Source: Bacillota bacterium (GTDB lineage: Bacteria; Vulcanimicrobiota; JAMDEM01). From it: a DNA stretch of 5,064 bases. The notes beneath the pieces are model-generated. The model was not told the origin of the DNA. It made no database searches and saw only the letters and a list, made by a program, of their open reading frames with translations. Of this stretch, positions 1 to 5,064 are shown piece by piece (position 1 is the first letter of the stretch; every line of letters begins with the position of its first letter). Location: NCBI GenBank assembly GCA_023486985.1, contig JAMDEM010000071.1, forward strand, positions 1 to 5,064. Reading direction: 5' to 3'. Both the position numbers and the translations under genes were made by a program.

Positions 1-171
1 TTCACCATGGCAACTTCCTTTACCGCTGCGGCTCTCGGGGCAGAAGGCGCGGGCAGGGACATAAATATGATGATTGGAAACGGTTACTGCAAAGACCACC
101 ACCTATGGACTTTACAGATTATGAGGGAGAATTCTCAATTAAGGGAGTACTTTGAAAAGCATTTTGTTTAG
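1..171 (+). CDS. kdd: L-erythro-3,5-diaminohexanoate dehydrogenase, C-terminal fragment (5' end outside window)
   Basis: Frame 1 is open from the first base to TAG at 169-171 and encodes the last 56 residues of a protein. The fragment contains MATSFTAAALGAEGAGRD followed by an IGNGY motif. From memory this matches the conserved C-terminal end of Kdd (EC 1.4.1.11), in which an ATSF..AALGAEG.G.D segment precedes IGNGY. Kdd is a cytoplasmic NAD(P)-dependent enzyme of lysine fermentation that oxidatively deaminates 3,5-diaminohexanoate to 3-keto-5-aminohexanoate. The Rossmann nucleotide-binding part lies outside the window, so catalytic integrity cannot be judged. The gene stops 20 bases before kamA, and that gap holds only the kamA ribosome binding site, so the two are almost certainly co-transcribed. 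The kamA neighbour independently supports the call. The main alternative would be another member of the same dehydrogenase family. Confidence 0.85.
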   Translation, partial: FTMATSFTAAALGAEGAGRDINMMIGNGYCKDHHLWTLQIMRENSQLREYFEKHFV

Positions 172-191
172 AATCACGGAGGAGCAATAAA

Positions 192-1481
192 ATGAGGAAT
201 TATAAGGAAATACCGGTATGGAAAGATGTTACGGAAAAAGACTGGAATGACTGGAAATGGCAGTTAAAAAACAGGGTCACAGATAATGATATTGATGTTT
301 TGCGTAAGGTGCTTAATTTAACTGCAGAGGAAGAAAAAGCAGTTGTGGAGGGACGAAGGAAAGGCCATCTACGGATGGCTGTTACTCCTTATTATACAAG
401 CCTCATGGATCCCGATGACCCGCTGGATCCGGTAAGACGCCAGGGGATTCCCACTACTTCTGAATTTGTCCTATCCCCTTATGATTTAAAAGATCCCCTT
501 CATGAAGAAGGAGATTCTCCAACTCCGGGACTCACCCACCGGTATCCGGACAGAGTGCTTTTTCTCGTTACCGATATGTGCTCAAACTACTGCAGGCACT
601 GCACGCGCAGCCGTCTGGCAGGCGTGACGGACAAGCCTTTCAGCAGGAATATTATTGATGCCGGTATTGACTATATCAGGAGGACCCCCGAGGTAAGAGA
701 TGTTCTTATTTCAGGCGGAGATCCCTTAACGCTGGCTGATGAAATCCTGGAACATATTATCTCGTCAGTAAGAGCCATACCTCATGTTGAAATTATAAGA
801 CTCGGCTCAAGAGTGCCGGTGGTAAACCCCATGAGGATTACTGAAGAACTCTGTAAGATGCTTAAGAAGTATCATCCCCTGTGGCTGAATACACATTTTA
901 ATCATCCTTTTGAGATAACACCGTATTCAAAGAAAGCATGTGAGATGCTGGCTGATGCGGGAATTCCTCTCGGCAACCAGTCTGTGCTGCTTAAGGGAAT
1001 CAACGATTGCCCCCATGTAATGAAGAAACTGGTTCATGATCTGGTTAAAATACGCGTAAGGCCTTATTACATTTACCAGTGCGATCTTACCCCCGGCATT
1101 GAACATTTTAGAACGGCTGTTGGCAAAGGCATTGAAATAATTGAGGCGCTCAGGGGTCATACTTCCGGTTTATGTGTGCCCACTTATGTGGTTGATGCCC
1201 CGGGCGGCGGCGGGAAAATTCCCGTGGGACCTCAATATCTTATATCCATGTCGGACAGGAAGGTTATCCTTAGAAATTATGAAGGTGTTGTCTGCTCTTA
1301 TGCGGAACCCAGAGAAAAACTGAGCGACTGCCCGCCTTCCTGCAAGGTTATAAGGGCAAGCGAAGCGCCCCTTGAAGGAGTTGCAAGGCTCCTCGAGCCG
1401 GATGAGACTAGTTTTGCTCTACCCAAAGATACAAGCAGGGAATTAAGGAGACGGAAAAAAGCACTAACACAAACGCAATAA
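192..1481 (+). CDS. kamA: L-lysine 2,3-aminomutase (radical SAM, PLP-dependent)
   Basis: This 429-residue cytoplasmic enzyme (EC 5.4.3.2) converts L-lysine to L-beta-lysine, the first step of lysine fermentation. The radical-SAM cluster motif is C130-x3-C134-x2-C137 in CSNYCRHCTR, and SGGDP at 174-178 belongs to the SAM-binding region. K342 in DAPGGGGK is the expected PLP lysine. By alignment from memory with the Clostridium subterminale enzyme, R139 should bind the substrate carboxylate, and D298 and D335 the lysine side-chain amine. Both Asp residues are kept, which argues for lysine rather than glutamate as substrate. The length fits catabolic KamA (about 416 residues) and exceeds EpmB (about 340). 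C273 matches a known zinc ligand, but the C-terminal cysteines (C380, C384) do not form the usual CxCxxC. ATG 192 is chosen because GGAGGAG (178-184) lies 7 bases upstream and the N-terminal DWNDWKWQ motif is complete. The gene follows kdd in an operon. Confidence 0.96.
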   Translation: MRNYKEIPVWKDVTEKDWNDWKWQLKNRVTDNDIDVLRKVLNLTAEEEKAVVEGRRKGHLRMAVTPYYTSLMDPDDPLDPVRRQGIPTTSEFVLSPYDLKDPLHEEGDSPTPGLTHRYPDRVLFLVTDMCSNYCRHCTRSRLAGVTDKPFSRNIIDAGIDYIRRTPEVRDVLISGGDPLTLADEILEHIISSVRAIPHVEIIRLGSRVPVVNPMRITEELCKMLKKYHPLWLNTHFNHPFEITPYSKKACEMLADAGIPLGNQSVLLKGINDCPHVMKKLVHDLVKIRVRPYYIYQCDLTPGIEHFRTAVGKGIEIIEALRGHTSGLCVPTYVVDAPGGGGKIPVGPQYLISMSDRKVILRNYEGVVCSYAEPREKLSDCPPSCKVIRASEAPLEGVARLLEPDETSFALPKDTSRELRRRKKALTQTQ

Positions 1482-1503
1482 ATAACTTCAGCTTGTTTCA
1501 AAG

Positions 1504-1553
1504 CCCCCTCACTCTGCCCTCTCCCCCTGGGGGAGAGGGCAGAGTGAGGGGCG
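1504..1553. repeat. GC-rich intergenic palindrome, copy 1 (perfect 23-bp arms)
   Basis: The arms at 1505-1527 and 1529-1551 are perfect reverse complements around a single central T at 1528. The outer ends read CCCCTCACTC and GAGTGAGGGG, and the centre reads CTCCCCCTGGGGGAG. It lies 22 bases after the kamA stop and is non-coding. Because neither side has a run of T, it is not a classical intrinsic terminator, although so strong a hairpin could still stall polymerase or protect the 3' end of the kamA transcript. It shares its ends with the element at 2674-2757. Palindromes of this CCCCTCAC...GTGAGGGG type are found as dispersed intergenic repeats in many bacterial genomes; I recognise the type but cannot name a family. 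Confidence 0.9.
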
Positions 1554-1598
1554 CAAAAGTAAAAGAATTAAATGCGTTTGCTATAGTTAAATACAATT

Positions 1599-1604
1599 AG
1601 GAAG
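1599..1604 (+). promoter_or_regulatory. Weak ribosome binding site for the TTG start of kamB
   Basis: AGGAAG is the only purine-rich Shine-Dalgarno-like match before the kamB reading frame, and it ends 10 bases before TTG 1615. The frame is open upstream only to the TAA at 1588-1590, with no ATG or GTG in between. The next in-frame Met is residue 20, inside the P-loop, so TTG 1615 is the only sensible start. The weak site and rare start codon suggest modest translation. Confidence 0.5.
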
Positions 1605-1614
1605 TGCCAATAAT

Positions 1615-2664
1615 TTGAAACTGCTGGAACTCATCAGTGAAAAAAATATAAAAACTCTTTCCCTCATTGGTATGGGTAAAAATGTGGGAAAGACAACTTT
1701 ATTGAACCACCTTATCAAAGAGGCTTCTCTTGACGGGGTGGTTCTTGGTATTACTTCCATAGGAAGGGACTGGGAGAAGAAAGATATTCTTACGGAGCTT
1801 GACAAGCCAAGGCTTAGAGCGCCTGTGGGCACATTTCTTATCACTTCTGAATCAAGCCTCAAAGAAAGCCGGATAAAGAGAGAGGTAATTAAAAAATCAA
1901 CCTTCAGAACTTCTCTCGGAAATCTTGTCGTTATAAAAGTCTTATCCAGGGATTTCATAGAAATTACCGGACCCCAGACTACTGGACAGCTAAAAAGCCT
2001 TATTCCTGAAATGGAGAAGGCAAAAACAGATATTATAATCGTTGACGGGGCTTTTGACCGGATGTTTTCAGCCGCGCCCCTTATCACTGATGGAACAATT
2101 CTGGTAACAGGTGCAGTTATTGATCCTTTAATGGAAAGAGTCGTTGAAAAAACAAAATGGAAAGCAGAGCTTTTAAGCCTGCCAGGAACCAAAGATGAAA
2201 GCCTGCAGAAAATAGCGGAAAAAATCTGCAGTCACCGGAGAATTGCCTTTGTGGAAAAAAGCGGACGTTACCGGTCAATTGAATACATGCCCACCGGAGC
2301 CTGCGGCGAAGCTGCAGGGAAAAGCATCACCGGCGAGGTAAAAGCCCTTGTGCTGGGCACGTCTCTGACTTCTTCCTTCATTGAAGGCTTAATAAAGACA
2401 CCGCTGGCAGATAAAGTATTAATTATTATTCATGACGCAACGCGGATTTTAACTGATGAGCTCTGGTGGAAAAGGCTTAAGAACTGGGGAGCGTCTGTAG
2501 AAGTACTGATGCCGGTTAAACTTGCGGCTGTGACAGTTAATCCTTATTCCGTCATGGGATGGGAATTTGATTCCACTGAGTTTATAGATGCCACAGGACA
2601 GGCATTAAAACCAATTCCAGTTGTGGATGTTTTATCAGGCTTGAGCAGGAACATAAAGAAATAG
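1615..2664 (+). CDS. kamB: KamB-like P-loop protein of the lysine-fermentation cluster (putative lysine 5,6-aminomutase reactivase subunit)
   Basis: This is a 349-residue soluble protein with no signal peptide or membrane segment. Residues 18-28 read IGMGKNVGKTT, a Walker-A-like nucleotide-binding loop (K26, T27) of slightly unusual spacing. DIIIVDGAFDR at 139-149 looks like a Walker B strand ending in D144. Its length, N-terminal KNVGKT loop and place directly after kamA match, from memory, the OrfY/KamB protein of Clostridium and Fusobacterium clusters. Databases name that protein a lysine 5,6-aminomutase reactivase subunit, which would help restore the B12-dependent KamDE enzyme. That role is family knowledge of limited certainty and nothing in the sequence proves it. 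The partner genes kamC, kamD and kamE do not follow here. The start is TTG. The gene is separated from kamA by 133 bases and is bracketed by palindromes of one family. The alternative is a generic SIMIBI/MobB-like NTPase. Confidence 0.75.
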   Translation: MKLLELISEKNIKTLSLIGMGKNVGKTTLLNHLIKEASLDGVVLGITSIGRDWEKKDILTELDKPRLRAPVGTFLITSESSLKESRIKREVIKKSTFRTSLGNLVVIKVLSRDFIEITGPQTTGQLKSLIPEMEKAKTDIIIVDGAFDRMFSAAPLITDGTILVTGAVIDPLMERVVEKTKWKAELLSLPGTKDESLQKIAEKICSHRRIAFVEKSGRYRSIEYMPTGACGEAAGKSITGEVKALVLGTSLTSSFIEGLIKTPLADKVLIIIHDATRILTDELWWKRLKNWGASVEVLMPVKLAAVTVNPYSVMGWEFDSTEFIDATGQALKPIPVVDVLSGLSRNIKK

Positions 2665-2673
2665 AAGAGAATA

Positions 2674-2757
2674 CCCCCTCACCTATCCTGTCCCCCTCGG
2701 GGAGAGGAATTAAAACTTTACCCTCGCCCCTATGGGGAGAGGGGAGGGTGAGGGGCG
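2674..2757. repeat. GC-rich intergenic palindrome, copy 2 (branched, with two inner hairpins)
   Basis: The outer arms CCCCTCACC (2675-2683) and GGTGAGGGG (2747-2755) are perfect reverse complements. Inside lie two further hairpins. The first pairs CCT and TCCCC (2687-2695) with GGGGA and AGG (2699-2707) across one G-G mismatch. The second pairs CCCTC and CCCC (2721-2730) with GGGG and GAGGG (2734-2743) across one G-A mismatch, with a TAT loop. A short AT-rich linker (2708-2720) separates them, so the transcript could fold like a cloverleaf. The ends match copy 1 at 1504-1553, including a following CG. It begins 10 bases after the kamB stop. Confidence 0.82.
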
Positions 2758-2800
2758 ATTGTCATTGCGAGCTCCAGAAGGGAGCGTGGACAATGTCGCA
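2758..2800. repeat. GTCATTGCGAGC-type intergenic hairpin repeat
   Basis: The stretch begins ATTGTCATTGCGAGC. From memory this resembles a dispersed bacterial intergenic repeat whose copies begin GTCATTGCGAG and end in a CAAT-containing inverted part. Here ATTGTC (2758-2763) pairs with GACAAT (2789-2794), and GCTCC (2771-2775) pairs with GGAGC (2781-2785) around an AGAAG loop. An alternative pairing of TGCGA (2766-2770) with TCGCA (2796-2800) would place the outer stem directly before six T at 2801-2806. It abuts the copy 2 palindrome and ends 11 bases before the TPR gene's GAGG. Confidence 0.6.
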
Positions 2801-2821
2801 TTTTTTAAAATGAGGTTTTAA

Positions 2822-4108
2822 ATGAAATTACATAAATTTTTTACTATAATTGCAGCAATTTTTTTATTAATAAACTGCCTTCCTCTTTTCTCCTTTGCCC
2901 AGGAAGGCGAGCCTGATATAAAGACTCAGGCACAGGAGCACAGGAGTCTGGGCGGAAGATTCCATCATGAAGGAAAGCTTGAAGAAGCGGAAAGAGAATA
3001 TAAAAAATCAATTGAACTTGACCCCCTTGTACCGCAGGTTCACCAGGAACTTGGCGCCCTTTATGACGACATGGGAAAATATGACGACGGAGTTATTGAA
3101 TTAAAGAAAGCCCTCGATCTTGATGCAAAGTTTGTTGAAGCCTATATCAATCTTGGCGTAATTTATTACCACCAGGCAAACAGGGATGATTCAACGGCAG
3201 CCTTTAAAAAAGCCATTGAACTTGAACCCAAAAGCACTGCCGCTCACCTTAATCTTGGAGTAATACTCATGGATTCAAAAAAATATGAGGATGCCGCCGT
3301 AGAATTCAATAAAGTACTTGAAACAGACCCCAAAAACAATGAAGCAAAAGTTAATCTGGCTCTTCTTTCTTTTTATCAGGGAAAAACGGATGAAGCAAAG
3401 ACAGCTCTTGAAAATGTACTAAAAGCCACGCCTGATTTTTATCAGGCATATCTTAATCTTGGTGTAATCCTTATTTCTGAAAACAAGCTTGATGATGCCC
3501 AGGCTCAGATAAAGAAAGCTCTTGAAATCAACGCCAATTCCGCAGAAGCTCATTATAACATGGGGTTTATTTTATATAAACAAGGCAAGATTGAGGATGC
3601 AATTGATGAGTTTTTAAAAGCCAATGATTCAAGGCCCTCTATGGTTGAACCCCATATCAACCTGGGAACAATTTATATCCAGCAGGGGAGAATGGATGAG
3701 GCGGAGGCTGAATTAAACAAGGCAAAAGATGTGGCTCCCGGCAACCCTGATGTCCATGTTAATCTTGGAAGTTTTTATATACGGAAGGGAAACTATGACA
3801 AGGCACTGGAAGATTTGAAAGCAGCTCTTGCCATTGATTCTAAAAATGTGCCTGCCCTTATCAACATAGGTATAGCATATAAAAATCTTAAAGATTACAA
3901 TGAATCACTGAAATCTCTTAATACCGCACTTGCCATTGAACCTCAAAATTCTGCTATTTACTATAACCTTGGAAATCTTTATGCATTGAAGGGCGATAAA
4001 GATAAGGCAATAGAAAACTATCAGATGTATCTGAAACTTTCTCCCAAAGCTGATGATGCAGAAACTATAAACGCAAAAATCAAAGAACTGCAGAAAAAGA
4101 AGAAGTAA
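2822..4108 (+). CDS. Exported tetratricopeptide (TPR) repeat protein, eleven repeats
   Basis: This 428-residue protein starts with a signal peptide: basic MKLHK, a hydrophobic stretch at about 6-23, and a likely signal peptidase I site after SFA (24-26). Residues 37-410 divide exactly into eleven tandem 34-residue TPR units with no insertions. Most units carry the usual pattern of NLG near position 6, Y or F, G at 15 and A at 20, and end with a DP- or EP-like turn. A short lysine-rich tail ends in KKKK. TPR arrays of this kind form a superhelical scaffold that binds peptides or partner proteins, and export implies a periplasmic or surface role. No catalytic domain is present and the partner is unknown. 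TGAGG at 2811-2815 precedes the ATG by 6 bases. The stop codon overlaps the start of the HD-domain gene, which implies translational coupling. Confidence 0.93.
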   Translation: MKLHKFFTIIAAIFLLINCLPLFSFAQEGEPDIKTQAQEHRSLGGRFHHEGKLEEAEREYKKSIELDPLVPQVHQELGALYDDMGKYDDGVIELKKALDLDAKFVEAYINLGVIYYHQANRDDSTAAFKKAIELEPKSTAAHLNLGVILMDSKKYEDAAVEFNKVLETDPKNNEAKVNLALLSFYQGKTDEAKTALENVLKATPDFYQAYLNLGVILISENKLDDAQAQIKKALEINANSAEAHYNMGFILYKQGKIEDAIDEFLKANDSRPSMVEPHINLGTIYIQQGRMDEAEAELNKAKDVAPGNPDVHVNLGSFYIRKGNYDKALEDLKAALAIDSKNVPALINIGIAYKNLKDYNESLKSLNTALAIEPQNSAIYYNLGNLYALKGDKDKAIENYQMYLKLSPKADDAETINAKIKELQKKKK

Positions 4109-4653
4109 TGAACAGAGTTGAAGCATTAAAAACTGTAGAATCAAAAATTCAAAATAAAAATCTTGTCAAGCACATGCTCGCCGTTGAAGTATGTATGAGA
4201 AGTCTGGCAAAGAAGTTTGGCGAGGATGAAGAAAAGTGGGCTCTTGCCGGGCTTCTTCATGATCTGGATTATGATGAAACCAAAGATGATTTTTCAAAGC
4301 ACGGAATTCTGAGCGCAGAGATTCTTGAAGAAAAAGGTGCACCTGTTGAAGTAATAGAGGCAATAAAGGCTCATCCGGGCCATTTCCCCAGAAATTCCAA
4401 AATGGCTAAGGCATTATATGCGGTTGACCCGTTAACAGGTTTAATTGTTGCTGCTACTTTGATGCATCCAGATAAAAAGCTTGAACCCGTGACAACCCAG
4501 TTTGTCATGAACAGGTCAAAGGAAAAACACTTCGCACGCGGTGCAAACAGGGAGCAGATTAAATCCTGCGAAGAACTGGGTTTAACGGTTGAAGAATTTG
4601 TTGACATCTCTCTTGCGGCAATGAAGACAATAGGCAAGGATTTAGGGCTGTAA
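4108..4653 (+). CDS. HD-domain protein, putative metal-dependent phosphohydrolase
   Basis: This is a 181-residue soluble protein. It carries the HD-superfamily metal-binding pattern: H22 in KHMLAVE, the paired H51-D52 in LLHDLDYD, and D107 in AVDPLTGL as the probable distal Asp. H65 and H89 are spaced as in HD proteins that can hold a second metal. The length suits small stand-alone HDIG-type predicted hydrolases. These act on nucleotides or other phosphate esters, but the substrate of this protein cannot be read from the sequence. There is no GYP motif of c-di-GMP phosphodiesterases and no RelA/SpoT domain. The ATG shares its A with the TPR stop codon (TAATG at 4106-4110), and only a weak AGAAGAAG-like purine run precedes it, so translation probably depends on ribosomes ending the TPR gene. 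The protein is cytoplasmic while its coupled neighbour is exported, so a direct physical link is doubtful. Confidence 0.88.
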   Translation: MNRVEALKTVESKIQNKNLVKHMLAVEVCMRSLAKKFGEDEEKWALAGLLHDLDYDETKDDFSKHGILSAEILEEKGAPVEVIEAIKAHPGHFPRNSKMAKALYAVDPLTGLIVAATLMHPDKKLEPVTTQFVMNRSKEKHFARGANREQIKSCEELGLTVEEFVDISLAAMKTIGKDLGL

Positions 4654-4671
4654 CGGACACAGTTAGCGCTA

Positions 4672-4677
4672 TATAAT
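4672..4677 (+). promoter_or_regulatory. Probable -10 element of a promoter for the zinc-ribbon gene
   Basis: A perfect TATAAT lies in the short gap after the HD-domain gene. Transcription would start near 4684, leaving a leader of about 20-40 bases. No good -35 hexamer sits 16-18 bases upstream (the 17-base spacing gives TGTAAC) and there is no TGn extension, so this is a candidate only. Confidence 0.35.
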
Positions 4678-4722
4678 AATCAGGTGCAAATAAAGGAAAC
4701 GGTGACGGAGAGTGAATGCTCT

Positions 4723-5064
4723 ATGCCTTCTTGCATAAACTGCGGAAAAGAGTATCAAGCTGGAGATAATTACTGTGCAGGATGCGGCGATATATTAAGT
4801 AAAGAGAATGAAGTTCAGAGTAAGAAAATAAAACTCGAAGAACAAATCCCTTACTATAAGAGCAGCAACAGAAATTTTCTATGGTATTTTTTTATCTTAT
4901 TTATTGCAGGACTAATTATTTTTTATTACTCCTGGAGACCGTCACCTGCTCATAAAGGTTCTAGAACCTTCAAAAACCCTATAACTTCATTCTTCAAAGA
5001 AATGAATACAAAGGCTAAAATGAAGAAAAAGGGCGGCTGCCATATTATTATTCAACTTTCACCT
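4723..5064 (+). CDS. Zinc-ribbon protein with a single membrane segment, N-terminal part (3' end outside window)
   Basis: The frame stays open from ATG 4723 to the last base, giving 114 residues without a stop. The N-terminus has two CxxC knuckles, C4-x2-C7 and C18-x2-C21 in CAGCGD, a compact zinc ribbon of the kind found at the start of many bacterial membrane proteins. A polar linker rich in Lys and Glu (about 25-50) leads to one hydrophobic segment at 52-69. Then comes a basic stretch ending in KMKKKGGCH at the window edge. By the positive-inside rule the topology is uncertain, because both flanks are basic. ATG 4723 is preferred because the first CxxC then starts at residue 4 and GGAGAG (4707-4712) lies 10 bases upstream. 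GTG 4702, in the same frame with AAAGGA just before it, would add seven residues. It follows the HD gene by 69 bases, perhaps with its own promoter. The C-terminal domain that would tell the function is not in the window. Confidence 0.78.
   Translation, partial: MPSCINCGKEYQAGDNYCAGCGDILSKENEVQSKKIKLEEQIPYYKSSNRNFLWYFFILFIAGLIIFYYSWRPSPAHKGSRTFKNPITSFFKEMNTKAKMKKKGGCHIIIQLSP

Noticed and set aside
192..1481. KamA read as glutamate 2,3-aminomutase or as EpmB
   Set aside because: Both Asp residues expected to bind the lysine side chain (D298, D335) are present, the length is that of catabolic lysine 2,3-aminomutase, and kdd lies directly upstream.
927..1501. Short open frames overlapping kamA on both strands
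   Set aside because: They overlap the conserved core and C-terminal part of KamA, have no family features, and lack convincing ribosome binding sites.
1504..1553. Palindrome as a classical Rho-independent terminator
   Set aside because: The stem is strong, but no T-run follows on either strand, so it was listed as a repeat.
1587..2192. Long open frame of 201 codons on the minus strand inside kamB
   Set aside because: It lies antisense to a P-loop gene with clear motifs, has low-complexity Ser/Phe/Ile-rich composition, and shows no recognisable domain. It is a shadow.
1504..2800. Repeats as a CRISPR array
   Set aside because: There are only two related elements, they differ inside, and a complete gene lies between them with no regular spacers.
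2861..2880. TPR protein as a lipoprotein anchored at C19
   Set aside because: The residues before C19 are LLIN, which do not fit a lipobox (Asn at -1), while SFA at 24-26 is a good signal peptidase I site.
3905..4637. Short minus-strand open frames under the TPR and HD genes
   Set aside because: All are antisense to well-supported genes, have no recognisable content, and are explained by the reading frames on the + strand.
4716..4769. ATG at 4716 as a start downstream of the HD gene
   Set aside because: This frame ends after 17 codons, whereas the overlapping frame from 4723 encodes a clear zinc ribbon and remains open to the window end.

Overview
The window holds the downstream part of a lysine-fermentation operon followed by a second, unrelated group of genes. 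All real genes are on the + strand. The last 56 codons of a 3,5-diaminohexanoate dehydrogenase gene (kdd, 1-171) lead after 20 bases into a full-length lysine 2,3-aminomutase (kamA, 192-1481). After a 133-base gap comes a P-loop protein that looks like KamB (1615-2664), the protein of unsettled role that accompanies lysine 5,6-aminomutase genes in lysine fermenters. The order kdd-kamA-kamB is, from memory, the order in Fusobacterium and Clostridium clusters. There kamC, kamD and kamE would follow, but here the order breaks after kamB.

The second group starts at 2822. It has a secreted or periplasmic protein made of eleven uninterrupted 34-residue TPR repeats (2822-4108), then a small HD-domain putative phosphohydrolase (4108-4653) whose start codon overlaps the TPR stop codon in TAATG. 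A likely promoter with a perfect TATAAT (4672-4677) precedes a zinc-ribbon protein with one membrane segment (4723 to the window end), which is cut off by the window edge.

The gaps on both sides of kamB are filled by GC-rich palindromic elements of one family, with shared ends CCCCTCAC and GTGAGGGG. The first (1504-1553) is a near-perfect 23-bp-arm palindrome. The second (2674-2757) is a branched version with two inner hairpins. It is followed directly by a hairpin of another type that begins GTCATTGCGAGC (2758-2800). No gap between genes exceeds about 160 bases.

Organism: a bacterium with moderate base composition, Shine-Dalgarno-led genes and dispersed intergenic palindromes. Such repeats are common in the genomes of Desulfobacterota, Nitrospirota and related uncultured lineages, so an anaerobe outside the classic Clostridium and Fusobacterium lysine fermenters is plausible. 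This placement is inference only. In the pathway, KamA turns L-lysine into L-beta-lysine, a KamDE enzyme not seen here would make 3,5-diaminohexanoate, and Kdd oxidatively deaminates that to 3-keto-5-aminohexanoate. I see no clearly novel system. The points most worth a second look are the broken kam order, the altered zinc-site cysteines of KamA, and the paired palindromes around kamB.
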